Below the pieces are notes generated by a model. The model did not search any database, was not told where the DNA came from, and saw only the letters and a list, made by a program, of their open reading frames with translations. 64,000 nucleotides of DNA. It comes from Apostichopus japonicus (taxonomy: Eukaryota; Echinodermata; Holothuroidea; Aspidochirotida; Stichopodidae). The stretch covers positions 11,705,001 through 11,769,000 of the forward strand of contig NC_092575.1 in the NCBI RefSeq assembly GCF_037975245.1, read 5' to 3'. The position numbers and the translations under genes are program-made. The stretch's first letter is position 1. The number at the start of each line of letters is the position of its first letter. Below are positions 20,659 through 36,000 of this stretch, piece after piece.

Positions 20659-22255
20659 ATAGGCTATGAAGGATTAATTAGATCGACCGACAGACAGAGA
20701 CAATGTTACCGGCTATTATCGTATGGTTCAAGAGTAATAATAGCTATACTCTTATTACTTGTATAACCCCATGGTTTATGCAGGTATGTAACAATTATGT
20801 TATACTGGTGTATCTCCCTGTGTCTATACTAAGTATATGTATAGTGTGTTCTTCGGAGGGATTGTGTTTGTTTTTAGACCACTCTGGTCGCCATAACATG
20901 TCTCTGTTGTGAAAAGTACACCTACTCTTTCGAAAAAGCGGGTAAAATCAAATTCAGTTTCAAAGTCGAATGCACAATGCATATATATATATGAAGACCT
21001 ACAAATGATCTGGCTTTATTTGCCGTACAACGCAAAGCGCCCTCACTTTTTCAAGCCTTCATGCTTAAACACACGGCGATACACTGTGTCAGTATTCTTC
21101 CTGGTTCAATTTCTATGGTTATACCCTGCATTATCGGACTTGTGTTGTATGAGCCTATACATAGACGTCTACACGTAATGACGTAATAAAAGCAGAATCA
21201 TGGAGGCTGGGGGGGAGGTGAAACTTACGGGTAGTTAGATAATTTGGTTTAGCGTTTGGTACATATGCAGGGCACTAATAATTTAAATCTACGTATAACT
21301 TGACGCATTAAAAACTAAGAGTTTGGCAAACTAGCATCGTACCCGCATGGTTGCTTGCCAATGGTGGCGGTGCCGTGGTGGGCGGGCGGTGATGTTGTGC
21401 GTGTGTGTGCGTTAAAGATCGACGCATGTGCGCTAGGCTAGTCTGTGCGTACATGTCTCCGTATTAAACTTATTCCATTACTTATTCCATTTACAACTTA
21501 CATTTTGGAGTGTAAAAACCTTTTAAACAATTGACGTAATCAATATGCTTAAAGTTGTTTTGTTTCTTTCACCAGGCGAGTATATTTGAACATGTTCGAA
21601 TCTGGTTTATTATGATGGCGCGTGTCATGTGCACATAGCATGTTGTTGTCAAGATGTGCTCGTTGAGAGTGACGTCTGGTAACGAGGTACTGTGGATTAT
21701 GACTGACTCCTCTTTAAAGTGGTCAACATCAATTAAGTACTAGATAGCTCTATCAGTTGGTAGAGAGCATGAATTGTGTCCTCGAGGTAAACGGTTCGAA
21801 GTCCATTTTGTTTGCTCTTATCCATCTTTTACATCATTTTTTTTTTTTTTTAATTTCCCAGTCTAGTTTTCCGTTGTCCGTTGACTTATATATACTTCCA
21901 CATTTATTCGTCAGTGGACCAACGCGAATACAAATGCAAAGATTGTTTTGAATAGTGTGCTTGTGGTCAGGTTCTATAGTAGTATTACGTAATCAATGAG
22001 GTATGATTGTTTTACTTGAACACACAATTTCTGAGATGAATTTCAAGATGTTCGACTTTTGCATGGTTTGAAATGAAACTTGACCAGTGTGACATTCTTT
22101 GTGTCTTAGTATCAACTGGTACCGCCGAAGTTGCAAAATCAACTAAAGAAAGCGGATTTTGAAGCTTTACTTTGTGTTCCGACATGTGAGACGTCTTCAT
22201 TTAAAACACAGACGCAGGAGTTTTATATTAAAAGGATTTGGTATAATCACCATCT
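20659..22255. other. Intergenic, no gene recognised
   Basis: Only short open frames of no known family are present. A tRNA-like SINE head occurs at 21741-21808. Confidence 0.45.
21741..21808 (+). mobile_element. tRNA-like SINE head or tRNA pseudogene
   Basis: A-box-like tagctctatcagttggtaga and B-box-like ggttcgaagtcc are spaced as in a tRNA, but the acceptor and anticodon stems do not fold well. Confidence 0.5.
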
Positions 22256-22685
22256 GTCTCTCTTCTTCGGTCCCTTCCGGTCCTCCTCCATTTCCCTCTC
22301 CGATTAGCCTCTAAACCCCTCTTTTCCCCTTCCCCCTGTCCCTCTCCCCTACCCCATCACCTCTTTCCCTCTATTAGCAAACATTTACAGCCCTTCTGTC
22401 ACTTGATGTCCCATCTGCTCCGCTCCCTCCCCCACTTTGACCCCATGTCCAATTACACTATTCACTCTCCCCCAACGCTCTCCCCCTTCAGTCTAGTTAT
22501 ATTCTCCCGTCTCCCCTACGCTCTCCCCCTCCTGTCCAATTTCATTGTCCCTTCTTCACTCTCTACCTCCGTCTTTCCCCTTAACTCTCCCATTTCTTGC
22601 TCCTCATGTTTTCCCTCCACTATCCCACTTCCGCCCACTATCCCACTTCCACCCTCCCTCCCCATCTTCCCTCTCTCCCTACAGA
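22256..22685. repeat. Pyrimidine-rich tract (~430 bp, ctccc-type)
   Basis: The + strand is nearly all C and T with recurring ctccc and ctctcccc words. The open frame at 22403-22792 is an artefact of this composition. Confidence 0.8.
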
Positions 22686-22852
22686 GCAAAAAGGAAATGA
22701 AAAAAATAAGAGATGACAATAATTTAATAACTTACTTTCATTGTTATCAATTTGAACATTACTCTACATGTCATATTCCAAAGTGTGTATAATATGTATA
22801 AATCATCTGTCCATCAAGAAAGGAAATATATACAAAATATTTGACACAATTC

Positions 22853-22918
22853 TTTCTTTCCGCGACTGACTTTTTGACAGCGTCAAAAAAAGAAAGAAAG
22901 AAAGAAAGAAAGAAAGGA
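22853..22918. repeat. (ctttt)/(aaag)n microsatellite with inverted flank
   Basis: A short ttctttcttt run, then tttttgac-agc-gtcaaaaa, then (aaag)n. The halves can fold into one long imperfect hairpin. Confidence 0.7.
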
Positions 22919-24649
22919 AAACACAAGAAGTGAGGCTAAAGATACCATTATCACCCTTCCCTTGCCATGGACAGCTGCTGCTGCCTATAATCTGCTGTCT
23001 ATTGTCTACTGCCTAGTCCACTCCCAACCCAACCCTTCACCCCCCCCCCCTAATCCCCAACTCACAAACACAAAGAAAACCCTCAAGTGGCAAGCACACA
23101 TTACACAAAGGAACGTAAATGACCACTGATTTAAAACTTATACACTTACTCTGTGTTTAAAGGTTGGAGGATAAAACAATGTATATACAATCAGGAGGTT
23201 ACCTGTATCTGCGAAATATTTAGTTATGAAACAAAACTTTACCAGATGATTTTTAGGTTTTTGAGTTGGTAAATACAGCTCATGTATGAGAAGAAAAATA
23301 ACAATGAGTCTGATAAACAAGGTCACCCTTTGTTCTAACACTAAATATTACAACTTTTTCTTGTCTGAGGAAAAAAACAAACATGCCATAATACCGTTTT
23401 CCAAATACTGTTCTGATGTTTATTAGATCTTATATTTTCATTTCTTCTGTATCTTTAAAATCTGTGGCAACCAAGTTTGATGTCCCGGTAGGTATTTATT
23501 ACCAGATCTCATGTGGTGGTTCCTTCAGAGTACAATGCTAGCATAACTCATCGGGTACAAACAATTTCTGTCAAATGCACAGTACAATTCTCAATACACA
23601 AGTAGCTATTAAATCTGCAATCAAAACACTAGCTATGCTTCTCCTGCAGATATCCCCCCTCACCCCTTCCCCCCCTCACCCCCCCCCCCGGAAAAAAATA
23701 GTTTCCTGCAAGGCTGTAAAAGATTACTCTTGTCTTATTTGTTTTGAAATGTCAACTGATGAGAATGGTAATTTTCTGGATGGAGAAAACGGGGAAGAAT
23801 TCCTTGTAGTGCACAACAACTAGTGCAAGATCAAAGAGTGTCTTCGGCCCAAACACCCATCGAGCCTTTTCAGGGAACAACTTACTCTCTCATAATGCCA
23901 ACTAATTGCAATTATTTTAGCCCAAAAATCGGAATTTAACCACATAAGAATTGCCAAAACATAATAACAAAAATGTTAAAACCCATGTCTCCTAGAAGCT
24001 GTTTACAAACTTTTAATAGCAAAGATCATAAGGGAGCCAGCCTTTATTTTTTTTTTTTGACTTTGTAAGTTGTTATATGAGTTAGCAGAGTGATAACAGT
24101 TCCTGACGAAACCATCTCAACAAAATACTTGACCCATGGGGTGGTCACCGAGACATGACCTCAAAATGGAGCAGAATACATTGACCACTCATGGAGATGG
24201 TATGGGCTGCTAGTAATCAATGATGATTAACTCTTGTGGTAGGGGGGGAAGGGGATTCCCCTGCAGCTAACATATTTGATGATACTAATTATTACTTATA
24301 CAATGCACACAATAAATAAGCTAACTTGCCATACAGGTAATATGAAACTGGATGAGATCCTATTAACTGTAATGATTTATTTTACTAAAGTCAATACTCG
24401 CACAAGTCTACCTCTGTTTTATAAGGACGCCCCCCCCCCTCAAAGAAAGAGGACAATACACTGAAATGCTTAAGGCCAGACCACTGGCTACCCCACTTAA
24501 CCCCCTCACTTCCCCTGGCGTCCAAACTTGCTTCATAGAACCCATGTTGTATTTTATCCATTACTGTTAGGCTTTAGATTCTCACTAACTCACTTGATAA
24601 ATAATAATCATAATTAGCTGAAGTTTAAGTCTTGTTCAAGGCCTAGGCC

Positions 24650-24992
24650 ACCTCACATGGTTTGACAACATTTAACCCCTGGGCATTGGCAACTTATCCC
24701 AAACACCAAAGTGCGCACATTTCAAACAATCCCATTTGGACAATCCCAATTTGGGGTACCACAAGGCACCACATCCACATCTCCTGAGGGACTTCCCATT
24801 GGGTGTAGCCACAAACCAGCACATGCAACAATATTTAGAAGTTACCTCACAGGTCCCTATTTATACACCTGGGTGAAGAGACGCCATGGAAATTAAGGTC
24901 CTTGTCTAAAGACACAACATACTGATTTGGTTAGAAGTTGAACCTGAAAACCTTAGATTGCAAGTCCATACTTGACCACCACACTGTCATAG
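24650..24992 (-). mobile_element. tRNA-derived SINE, degenerate, minus strand
   Basis: On the - strand it starts with gtggtggtcaagtatggac (A-box-like) and a decayed B-box (ggttcaacttc). A body containing acaaggaccttaatt and cacccaggtgtataaa follows. Confidence 0.65.
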
Positions 24993-27640
24993 ATTATTAC
25001 AATAATGTAAAACTGTCTATCCTCAGAAACATAATTACTGTAGGAGGGTATCTCCTCACAACTGGGCTGCATTTTCTCATATAAAAAACCTAACTGTAAT
25101 GTGGTAGGTATCTCCCATGTTTAGGCTGGAATTCTCATACACTTAATGTGGTAGGCAATCTCCAATCACCCAGCTGTATAACCATAACATAAAGTCTTGT
25201 GTTTTATGCTATCTCTTTGCTCTCTCAAAATACTCCTCCATTCTATAAATAAATCTATTGTTATTATGATGGATTTTCTCCAATGCTTTTCTTTCTACTT
25301 TTCCAAACACAGAAAAACTATTCTAAATGTTATAGAAACTTTGTCTCACTGAACTCACAGGGACTTCCTGCCAGTGAGGGTACCCCTTGGGATTCTCATT
25401 ATCTATAAAATTCATTCAGTTACTTACTACCCATAGTTATCCCACTATGACAGCTTTCAACCACAAACCAGCCTCCTTTCAGGAAAATATGAAAGTACTA
25501 CAACTTAATTCAATTTTTTTTTTATTTTGGTAAAAATTGATCATTAAATACAAAATGCAGAAATCGTTTTGATGATGGCATAATTTAATCATTGATCAAT
25601 CAATAGATGACTTAATTAATCAATCAATATATCAAGCCTTTCTTCAACATTGCTGACAGTGATTTCAGTGTTTTGTTTTAAAAAAAAGCAAATAATTGAG
25701 TTTTCGACCTGACCTTCATTCCAGACTATGATTGTGAGGATAGGTAAGAGTGATACAGTATTACAAACAGCAGAAACATTTGTTCTTTATTTCTTACAAG
25801 TGGACCAATAATACTGGCTACAGACAGAAATGTTCTCTACCAATCAACCCGTATGAAAGATGTCCACGACATTCTTTTCATATTCCACAAACTGAGAAAC
25901 AGAAATGTCAGAAATAACAACCCTAAGACCTGTACTTATGGTTTCACCTACCAAAGATAAAGGATGAGTTTCATTGAAAAAAAAAAGTAGTGCATTTCTT
26001 CCCCTCTCATCATTCAACTTCTCACTCCCCTAGCCAGGGGGATATTCTATTTGAAACACACACCCCACCCAACCCCCCCCCATCACCACACAGGAAGATT
26101 AGTAAGACATCTCCAGTTGATAGACTAGATAAACATATGGCAATAATGAGTTCTATTCAGGATCTATGTGTAATAATGTAGGTTAAGACCAAATACATGT
26201 CTTTAGGTTTTCAGACCTAACTAAGGGTTACAAAATAATATTTACTATTCCCCACCCCATCTTGCATCCTCCCACCCCCCACCACCCCTTCTGGCCCATT
26301 TTATTTTTTATTTTATCTTTGGTGGAGATTTCTTCCATGTCAGTACAGTAATGCACCTACATATAAAGACTGTAGTCGAGGGAAGGGCGGAAAATTAAAA
26401 TTAAACACAAGTAACAGTTTTTATGACCAACTTTCCATTTTATACAGTTGCCCTTTTCCCTAAACACAGACCATAATAAGCAAGTTCCACAAACAATGAC
26501 TTTCAAAATATGATTTGGAATTTTCTTGAAACACTGCCATCATCAAATATGTCGTTTATCGCACATTTTTATTCTTCTCAATCTTTTGTTCCGTTGCAAC
26601 GTTCTGTATGGGTGGGTGTAGATCCCAGTTACCTGGTAGACAAAAGTCTCCATTATTGTAATTAAAAATTTCAAAACATTTATCCTCTTGGATTCATACC
26701 ATAATTCCCCCGCTGTGATAAAATATTTCTAAAATCTCTTCAGACAAGGTGATTAAAGCGTTGGGAGCATTTCTTCTCTCATTTTTCTTTTCATTTTCTT
26801 ACACGTTTAGTGGTCCCATCAATATCCTTACTTAGACAACAACAAATATTCTAAACCATTTGTTTTTTTCATTATTGTTCTCTAAATTGCATACTATTGC
26901 CACTTGGAATATTCTCACCTGAAACCTTAACGAACAATTAGACAACATTTTCCTCTTTCATAACATCTTTTTCTTCCTTTGTTTTCTCTCATCTTATTTG
27001 AGGTTGATAAAAAATATTATCCTACCAGTTTCTCCTATTTCTTTCTAAAAACCTGAGACTAAGCAAGTTCACAGCTTTCCCCTTGTTGTATCATTTGTTT
27101 TCACATGGTTCCTATACTCTTAGTGTATATTCTGTTTTAAAAAGTCGTCTTCATTTTCACGGAAAAGTACCCATCAGAAAGTGGGGGGGAAAAAAACGAA
27201 AAGTAAAAAACATACTAAAAAAGGACTAGTTTGTATAATATTTCTTTTTACAAAAATTTTTTTTGTTTTGTTTTGTACAGACCTACTATTTCATGGCTTT
27301 TTTTTCTTTTATAGACAGGTAACAAATATAAACAAATAATTTTCCTACTTTCCATTCATTGTCATCAAAAAGTCATAAGAAATGTACATAGTATTTTTTT
27401 TTTTTTCCGTTTCTCTATCTCTCTATCTCTTTCTCCATAAAAAGCAAAGAAAAGAAGAAGGAAAAAAAAAATGAACTCTTGAAGGTAATACATGATATAC
27501 TCTGTGCTTTCTCTCTCTGATTTTAAAGTATTTATAAATATTTATATCTATTGATGCAGAAAAAAAAAAGGTTATGGTAGTAGCCCAAGGAAGCAGCTTG
27601 TGACCTCTGACCCCTCAGAGACGGGCAGCGACCTCTGACC
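24993..27640 (-). other. MED13 3' UTR and downstream region
   Basis: It follows the MED13 stop. It is AT-rich and T-rich on the + strand with no coding signal. Several - strand AATAAA signals occur (+ strand tttatt near 25523, 25787 and 26303), so the transcript end cannot be fixed from sequence alone. A poly(C) run lies at ~26070. Confidence 0.5.
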
Positions 27641-27773
27641 TCAGAGAAGGGCAGCGGCTGTGTTGTATAACTGCATGAGGACCACCATGTGGATTGGAAG
27701 GCAGGATCGGCGGTCACCAGTGGCTGGATCTACCGTCAACCATGACAGACCGTTGTATGTTTCCAAAACATAT
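27641..27773 (-). CDS. MED13: MED13 terminal exon
   Basis: The acceptor cgtccctttcctcag precedes 27773. It encodes [19 protein letters not shown], then [17 protein letters not shown] and a stop at 27641-27643, the exact family C-terminus. Confidence 0.97.
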
Positions 27774-30049
27774 CTGAGGAAAGGGACGGAAATGGAAACA
27801 CACGGTTGACAAAAAGTTTCACGCCTTGCTTTACTGGGGGAGACCAAAAACCCCCAAGCATCGTCATTGGTCTATGTGGTAGAGAATACTGTCATAAACA
27901 ACTGCACCAAACAGCTAAGAAAACTCTCATTCTATTCGGGAGGTATCACAGATTTTCAATGTTCCTTCACACACACACACTCACAAGACTGAAGACTTGA
28001 TCAAGTATAAATATGACATCAACGAGGTCACAGGTGCTTTACTGTTTTCCTTTTCTTTTTATTTACAGTATTACAATGACTATATTTGGTGAGGGAGATG
28101 GGGTTTGCAAATGCTGAATATGAAATGATTAGGCTATCTACATGACCTAATAAATGGCATTGGTTTCGGTGTAAAGACAGTTGACATTCCACATCCAAAA
28201 AAAAAACGAGGCAAACTTTATCAAACAAAAGGGAAATGGGAATGCCATGTCTGGGATCAAACAAAGTCTCATAAACTAAGTTACAATGTACAGATAAAGA
28301 TATACAGATATGGAAAAGATGGGCAAATCATCCATATTAAAACCTACACAATTCACCTTTTATGGCTCATGAAGAAGCCGGCACGACCACCATTAATGTA
28401 ACTTTCGGGGGAGGAGGGGGTGTGGGTTGTGTGGGTGGGGCAAAGATCTGATGTAATAATAATAATAGTAGTAACAACAACGATAACAATAATGTTTTGG
28501 CTGTACACGACCATACATATTGCATATTGATGTATTCTTCACTAGAATTTTTTTGGTTACATTGTCTGCTGATGAGGGAGGGAAAGGGAGGGAGGGAGAA
28601 GAGCTCCCCTTGATTTTATTCTGCAGGTGCCAAAGCCAACACTCCTCCCCCCAGAAATATACTTGGTGTACCCCCGCTAAGGAAAGGTGTCAACATTTTA
28701 CCCAATTGTTTTGACCTCAATTGACAATCCCACATTTGTTCAAAGTGATAAGATCACCTTTTATGTGATTGTTTTTCCCGTCACGCTTCTTCTATGAGCT
28801 GATACCCTATATACTTGTTCTATCCTATTAGATAAACCCCTCACTACCATTACACCACCCAGTCAAAAGTAACAAAAGCCTAATATCTGACTACAATGAT
28901 TAACCCCTAGTATACCGACCCCCCCCCCACTTCCCCAGTCACATTATAAAATGTCTACTTATGCACTCATCCACCCCCCCCCTCCCCTAACAACACTAGC
29001 TCCACTCATTCACACACCTCAGTCACACACACGCCCACACGATAGAATTTTTCTAACTTACCTTAGCACATCCGTGGTTTTGTTAGAATCCAGCGAGTGG
29101 GTGTGAGGCTTTTGATAAATATCATCTGAAGTCTGTTGCACAGCGCCATTATTAACATGCAAGGCAGCCTGTTAGGATAGAAAAAAAAATAGCTGATATA
29201 TTATGCAAGCAAATCAAACAACCAAAAAAGTTACACGGAAACCAGAAGGAAAAAAATTCACAACAGAATTTTTTCTTTCTTTCTTTCTTTCTTTTGCCCC
29301 TTGGCCTTGAACAGGATTTAGATCTGGATTGTTACAATTTAAAATCTGTCACAAAACTCTGCACAAATTGTTTTTTAGAGTTGCTGGAGATTGGAAGTTA
29401 CATATAGACTGCATTTCACTGAAATATTATGGACAGCGTGTACAAAATCCTGTTCCGTAGGAAACTGACTGGAAAATGATATCCTCTCCAAAAATTTGCT
29501 TGACAATTGCTTTCCTAAAATGCCACATGTCTGTGAAAAAAAGTCAGAGGCTTCTTTACCTTGAGGAAGACGGGACAGTTTGTTTCAGCCTCCGGACAGG
29601 ACGACCAAAACCACTTGGGGAGGTTGCCTGCCTTAGCTGTTGAGACAAAGTAGCCGAGGGCTAAGGGCTGTTGGAGAACGTTCTCTGCATCTACGGGGAG
29701 GACGTTCTCTGGCAAACCACTGGAATTCTGTGAGAAAGGAACAAAGAAGAGGCATTTGCTAAGTTAGAATATACCACAAACCAAACAACTAATAATACTG
29801 AAGGAATGTCTATATTTTTGTACTTTTAGCTCAGCAGTTTATATTTTTTATTGATTTGCTTCTAGCTTCACTCTCGACTGTTATTATTATTATAATTACA
29901 AGTCAGCTGTTCTGAAGGGTACTTGCAGGGTCTATAAAACACTGCTTAAATCTACTATATATAGCATAGATGAAAGTTGAGTACAAATTATGGTTGTAGT
30001 CACTTAGTACAGTTGTACTATATTATTTTTCTAAAAGTCTTTAAAGGTT

Positions 30050-30080
<31 letters not shown>

Positions 30081-33000
30081 GTCTCTTTATTCAAATATAC
30101 CATAGCTTTAAAACAAACTATCTACAGTGTATTTTTTCCTTGGTAGGACTCCAGAAGGGAGATGTGAACCGTACCTTAATATGTGCCTTAAATCTACTGT
30201 AGCATTGATGTTACTTGAGTACAAGTTATGGGTGTAGTCACTTCGTACAGTTGTACTAAAACGTCTAAACATCTTAACCTTTTTTTTAAATAAATAAAGT
30301 CTCTTTATTCAAATTTACCATAGCTTTAAAAAAATCCATCTGCAGTGTATTTTTTTCCTTGGAAGGACTCAAGAAGGGGAGATGTGACCACTTACCTTGA
30401 TACCACTATCAATACCGATACTGTTCATAGCAGGCAACAAGCTGGGCGACCCCTGTGGATGGTCCAACTGAGTCGGCGACCTGACGTCGTCCATAATGGG
30501 GTTTTCGAACAGGCTTCGAACAATGTCAGAGTCGTTGAACAAGTCGTCCCCCAAGGGAACGTTGTCCACGGGGTTGGGGAAGGTCAGATCCATGATGGGT
30601 TCCGACTGATAGGTAGCACTGGCGTCTTGTTTAGTAGCACTGGTGGGGAAGACCATGATGTGGGTGCAGGTGGCGTCGTCGGGGGTGTGCAACTGGCAGC
30701 TGGGCTGGTCCCGCTGGCTGCTCTTACTGCACTTGTCTGCAGCTACCGAGTCTGTGGGAGAAGGGGAGACGATGAGGGTGGAGAGGGTGGAGGGTCCTGG
30801 GGGTAATTTGGGAGCATCATGGGAGGGACCTGTGCACTTGCAAAAACTTTAGCAACTCTCTCCCTTTATTGGTTGTTGTCATTTTTAGGTTGCTTCTAAG
30901 TGAATTATTGCATTATTAGTGCATTATTTGATTATAGACTCTAATCATGAGCGGGAGAGCGTGGTGGCCAATTGGCTAAGACTTGTGAGCCAAGGATTGC
31001 TGGTTCGATTCTTGCCTAGTTCATTACGTTGTTTCCTTGGGCAAGATGCTTTATCTCAATTGCGCCTCTCCACCACCCAGGGGTTAAATGGGTACCTGTG
31101 AGGTAACTTGTCATTGGGCGCAGTATATACCTGCAGCCAACTGGATGGATTGTCTCTGGGACAGGTTTATCATTGACTAGGGGTAATATAACATCTTTAA
31201 AGCGCTTTGCAACCTTGGTATAAAGCGCTATATAAATCCAACATTAATATTATTATTTATTATTATGAACAATCTTATGGTCATGAAGCTCAATGTAACA
31301 TTTCCTATCTCAATGCGCTCTTCTTCTGTAAGTTAACAATTCTTTGATACTTGGATAAGGGTGGCAATTTGTTCTATTATCTGTCTTAAATGATGACTTC
31401 AGGCAGAATTATTTTGGTTTTGACATGCCATAATACATGACTGTAACATTTCCATACCAGTTTCAAGATATTCACATTTACAATATGCCAAAACTAAGGA
31501 ATGCTCCTTTAAGGCTTATTTCAGGATGACCTCGTCTCCTCAGAGCAGACCTAAAGGTCAACGGTAATCCATTTTATCATAAAGTCAAAACGACAGCTGG
31601 TCATTTTAGTTTCATTTAATCAACAGAGCACCCTTAGATGACAGTCAATACCACTTGACCTTCCTTATTCAATTTTCAATGAAATGTAAACATGTGATTT
31701 GATAAACCTATAAAGGTTTTGTGCTAGGAACTGACTTAAATGGTCCTGTCACTCTTTGACCTGAACTTCAGCTGATTAAAGGCTCACTTCTCAACCATAA
31801 AAAAATGGGTAACAGTAACACAGCATGGAATGCCAGCAGTGTTTTAAAATATTCTACAAACATATCAAAATTTGAATTTCGTGCTGCTAGTCATTCTTGA
31901 CAGAAAACAAATACAACCAGGACAGGTTGTCAAGGTGACCAACAACGATGTTTCTACCGCACACACAACACTGTCACGACCGATCCTGATTATTCACTGC
32001 TCTCCGATAACTGAGCCGCTTCTGATATTCTAGACGAAGAGACTATCGGGAAACAAACTAACAATCTTGCATAAAGGCCCAACTTACCAGCCATAATCCT
32101 GAGACCTGTCTCTGGTTCCAGGGACACCAGGCATGCACTCAGGATGCAGGGGTACTCGCTGCTCCCTGGGACGCTGCACATGCCACACAATTCTTTCAAT
32201 TTCAGACTCTGCATCGTCAACGATCGACGGCTCAACAAGGCACTCCAATCTAAAACAGAAAGAAAACGATGATTTCCATTTCACTCAGCAGCCTAGACTA
32301 GATGCAAACATAATACAATTTAGCCAAGGCTAAATACAACCGTGTATAGGCTGGATACAGCAAAGAAAGAACTTAGTCTAGGCTACATACAACCAACAAA
32401 CAACATAGTCTAGGCTAGATACAACTAACATACAGCTTAGTCTAGGCTAGATACAACTAACATACAACTTAGTCTAGGCTTGATACAACAAAGTAAAAAC
32501 TAAGACTAGGCTAGATATGTCAACAAACAATATAGAACTAACTCTAGGCTAGATACAACAAACATACAACTTAGTCTAGGCTACATACAACCAACATACA
32601 ACTTAGTCTAGGCTAGATACAACAAAGTAAAAACTAAGACTAGGCTAGATATGTCAACAAACATACAACTTAGTCTAGGCTAGATACAACTAACATACAA
32701 CTTAGTCTAGGCTTGATACAACAAATTAAAAACTAAGACTAGGCTAGATATGTCAACAAACATAGAACTAACTCTAGGCTAGATACAACAAACATACAAC
32801 TTAGTCTAGGCTAGATACAACAAACATACAACTTAGTCTAGGCTAGATACAACAAAGTAAAAACTAAGACTAGGCTAGATATGTCAACAAACATAGAACT
32901 AACTCTAGGCTAGATACAACAAACATACAACTTAGTCTAGGCTAGATACAACAAAGTAAAAACTAAGACTAGGCTAGATATGTCAACAAACATAGAACTA

Positions 33001-36000
33001 ACTCTAGGCTAGATACAACAAACATACAACTTAGTCTAGGCTAGATACAACAAACATACAACTTAGTCTACGCTAGATACAACAAAGTAAAAACTAAGAC
33101 TAGGCTAGATATGTCAACAAACATAGAACTAACTCTAGGCTAGATACAACCAACATACAACTTAGTCTAGGCTACATACAACCAACATACAACTTAGTCT
33201 AGGCTAGATACAACAAAGTAAAAACTAAGACTAGGCTAGATATGTCAACAAACATAGAACTAACTCTAGGCTAGATACAACCAACATACAACTTAGTCTA
33301 GGCTAGATACAACAAACATACAACTTAGTCTAGGCTAGATACAACAAAGTAAAAACTAAGACTAGGCTAGATATGTCAACAAACATAGAACTAACTCTAG
33401 GCTAGATACAACAAACATACAACTTAGTCTACGCTAGATACAACAAAGTAAAAACTAAGACTAGGCTAGATATGTCAACAAACATAGAACTAACTCTAGG
33501 CTAGATACAACCAACATACAACTTAGTCTAGGCTAGATACAACAAACATACAACTTAGTCTAGGCTAGATACAACAAAGTAAAAACTAAGACTAGGCTAG
33601 ATATGTCAACAAACATAGAACTAACTCTAGGCTAGATACAACAAACATACAACTTAGTCTACGCTAGATACAACAAAGTAAAAACTAAGACTAGGCTAGA
33701 TATGTCAACAAACATAGAACTAACTCTAGGCTAGATACAACCAACATACAACTTAGTCTAGGCTAGATACAACAAACATACAACTTAGTCTAGGCTAGAT
33801 ACAACAAACATACAACTTAGTCTAGGCTAGATACAACGAAGTAAAAACTAAGACTAGGCTAGATATGTCAACAAACATAGAACTAACTCTAGGCTAGATA
33901 CAACAAACATACAACTTAGTCTAGGCTAGATACAACAAAGTAAAAACTAAGACTAGGCTAGATATGTCAACAAACAATACAGAACTAACTCTAGGCTAGA
34001 TACAACAAACATACAACTTAGCTTATATATGCAACAATAACATAACATAGTAGCCTGGGCTTAGGGAAGGCTCGCAAATTTAACCGGCGATGATCGAAGG
34101 CCCAACCGTTGCTATCCAGTGTAATGAGCACAGCAACCAGCTGGTAATGAGTCATGCTTGAACGCACACATTTCCTGCCTTCCAAGACTTGGTGGACAGT
34201 TGTATGCACTTGACTATGAGACCACAAATTAAGCCTCTTATGCACAAAAGAAGACCAGACAATGAACTGGTCACTTTGGTCCAGGATGTACACAAAAGGG
34301 TTATAGAATTTTCTCTGCAGGTTGGAGAATTGTTTATCAATAAAGCTACTACATATAGGCTACTGTAACTGCATTGAGTTACTACACAGTTGTGTGTACT
34401 TTGCTGACGGTTTGTGCTCGTAACATGAATTTTACGTGGCGCTTTCATCGCTATTTTTTATTTTGTGTTTTGCAATTGAACTAACGAAGACACTCCGTTT
34501 GGTTTTGAATCCCTTAATACACAAAAACCTACATCATCAATGCTCTAGACAATCTCTCAAACCTGTGGGGACTTTTCTTTCGTTCGTACTGTAAACAGTT
34601 TATTGAAATGACAGTAAATATATAGCCTAACCATTAAAACTCTCGTACGTATCTATATAGCAGAATCACCTCCACGTGAGTCATGCAGTCAGACAGTAGG
34701 CTAAGACATGTGCGTGATCTTACTTTCACGTTGCACAGCTGCTTTCGGGTTGTAAAAAACCTGAACAGTTCGCGACTTGTGCAAGAAAAATTGTTATTGC
34801 ATGGCGCTTTACGAAATGGAATGGCTAATAAAGAAACCGAATAATTCTTATTCATAGTAGACTTACTTGGCTTTAGTTGTAACGAAGTCACGAATGATAT
34901 AATTTTAATTTAGTTTGAGAAATTACGTTTGTTCAGATCGTTTAGCATAAAGCATAAATTCGGTTTAGACTACAACGGTATGACTAGTTGTAATTGTACT
35001 ATACACTGAACCAATGTTTGAAAACTTGCGTTTGAAGCCTTCATGAATGGGTAATCTGACTTTTTGTATCACATTGCGTGACATTTATTTCTTGGCAACT
35101 TGCCAACGTTACTTGAGATAGTAGTATTTCATCAGAGCCAGGCAAAAATAACAGTCTGCTGTTAGAGACAAGTTAGAGTAGCTATATTATGTGATAAAAT
35201 GAAAAGAGATTTAACCTGTCTTACAATCTTTAAAAAGTTTAACTTACAAAACTGACGATATTATGAAGCAAACTACGTTCAGCAAAGCCCCGTTTCTAGA
35301 CTGCCTAACAATAAACAGCGTGCTTTATACGTACATCAGTTTACAAGTTAACTGCAGTGTTTACCCCTACTTAAATATCACGGTAGGCTACTGTACATGT
35401 GCTGCGGATTTTCCCAGGTACCTTGCCAAACAATCCCCGTCTAACACCTGTTTGTCAACATTTTTGGCACGTTTCCAAAAAAAATTTCATGGAGTAAACT
35501 ATTTTGACTCCACTCTAGAATTAATTAGGTCAGTCAGTAAAGGATCGGTAAAGTTATGCGAAATATTATCTTAGACGTTCAAGAAAATTTATATCCCCGT
35601 AACAAAGTAAAACCATGGATGTATATAAAACACACCTCAAGCTAACCGACTCATCCGCATGAACAAAACAATCTGTTCCCCATGATACACGAGGCACAGT
35701 CTATACCATACATACATAGCACGATGTCAAGGCCCCAATAGCTACAGTATGGCCATCTTTATCAAAGTAAACCTTGCAATCCCATGTTTTAGGCCACTTG
35801 GCATGATTAACTAAATGCTCAATATTTTTTCCATGTCCTTGTAGAAAACGTCAACTTCGCAAAATACAAAAAGTTGTGTTTTTGTTGTTACGTGAGATCC
35901 GTAACCGACGAAGTGGTTAGGCTATGTACTATACTCTTAACTATGGTAGGATAATTATTTTTCCTTTTTTGTGTGGAAATTCTAGAAAATACTTTCTTTT

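Noticed and set aside
22403-22792. 129-codon Pro/Ser/Leu-rich frame
   Set aside because: Artefact of the pyrimidine-rich tract.
30345-30806. 153-codon + strand frame
   Set aside because: Antisense shadow of MED13 exon x.
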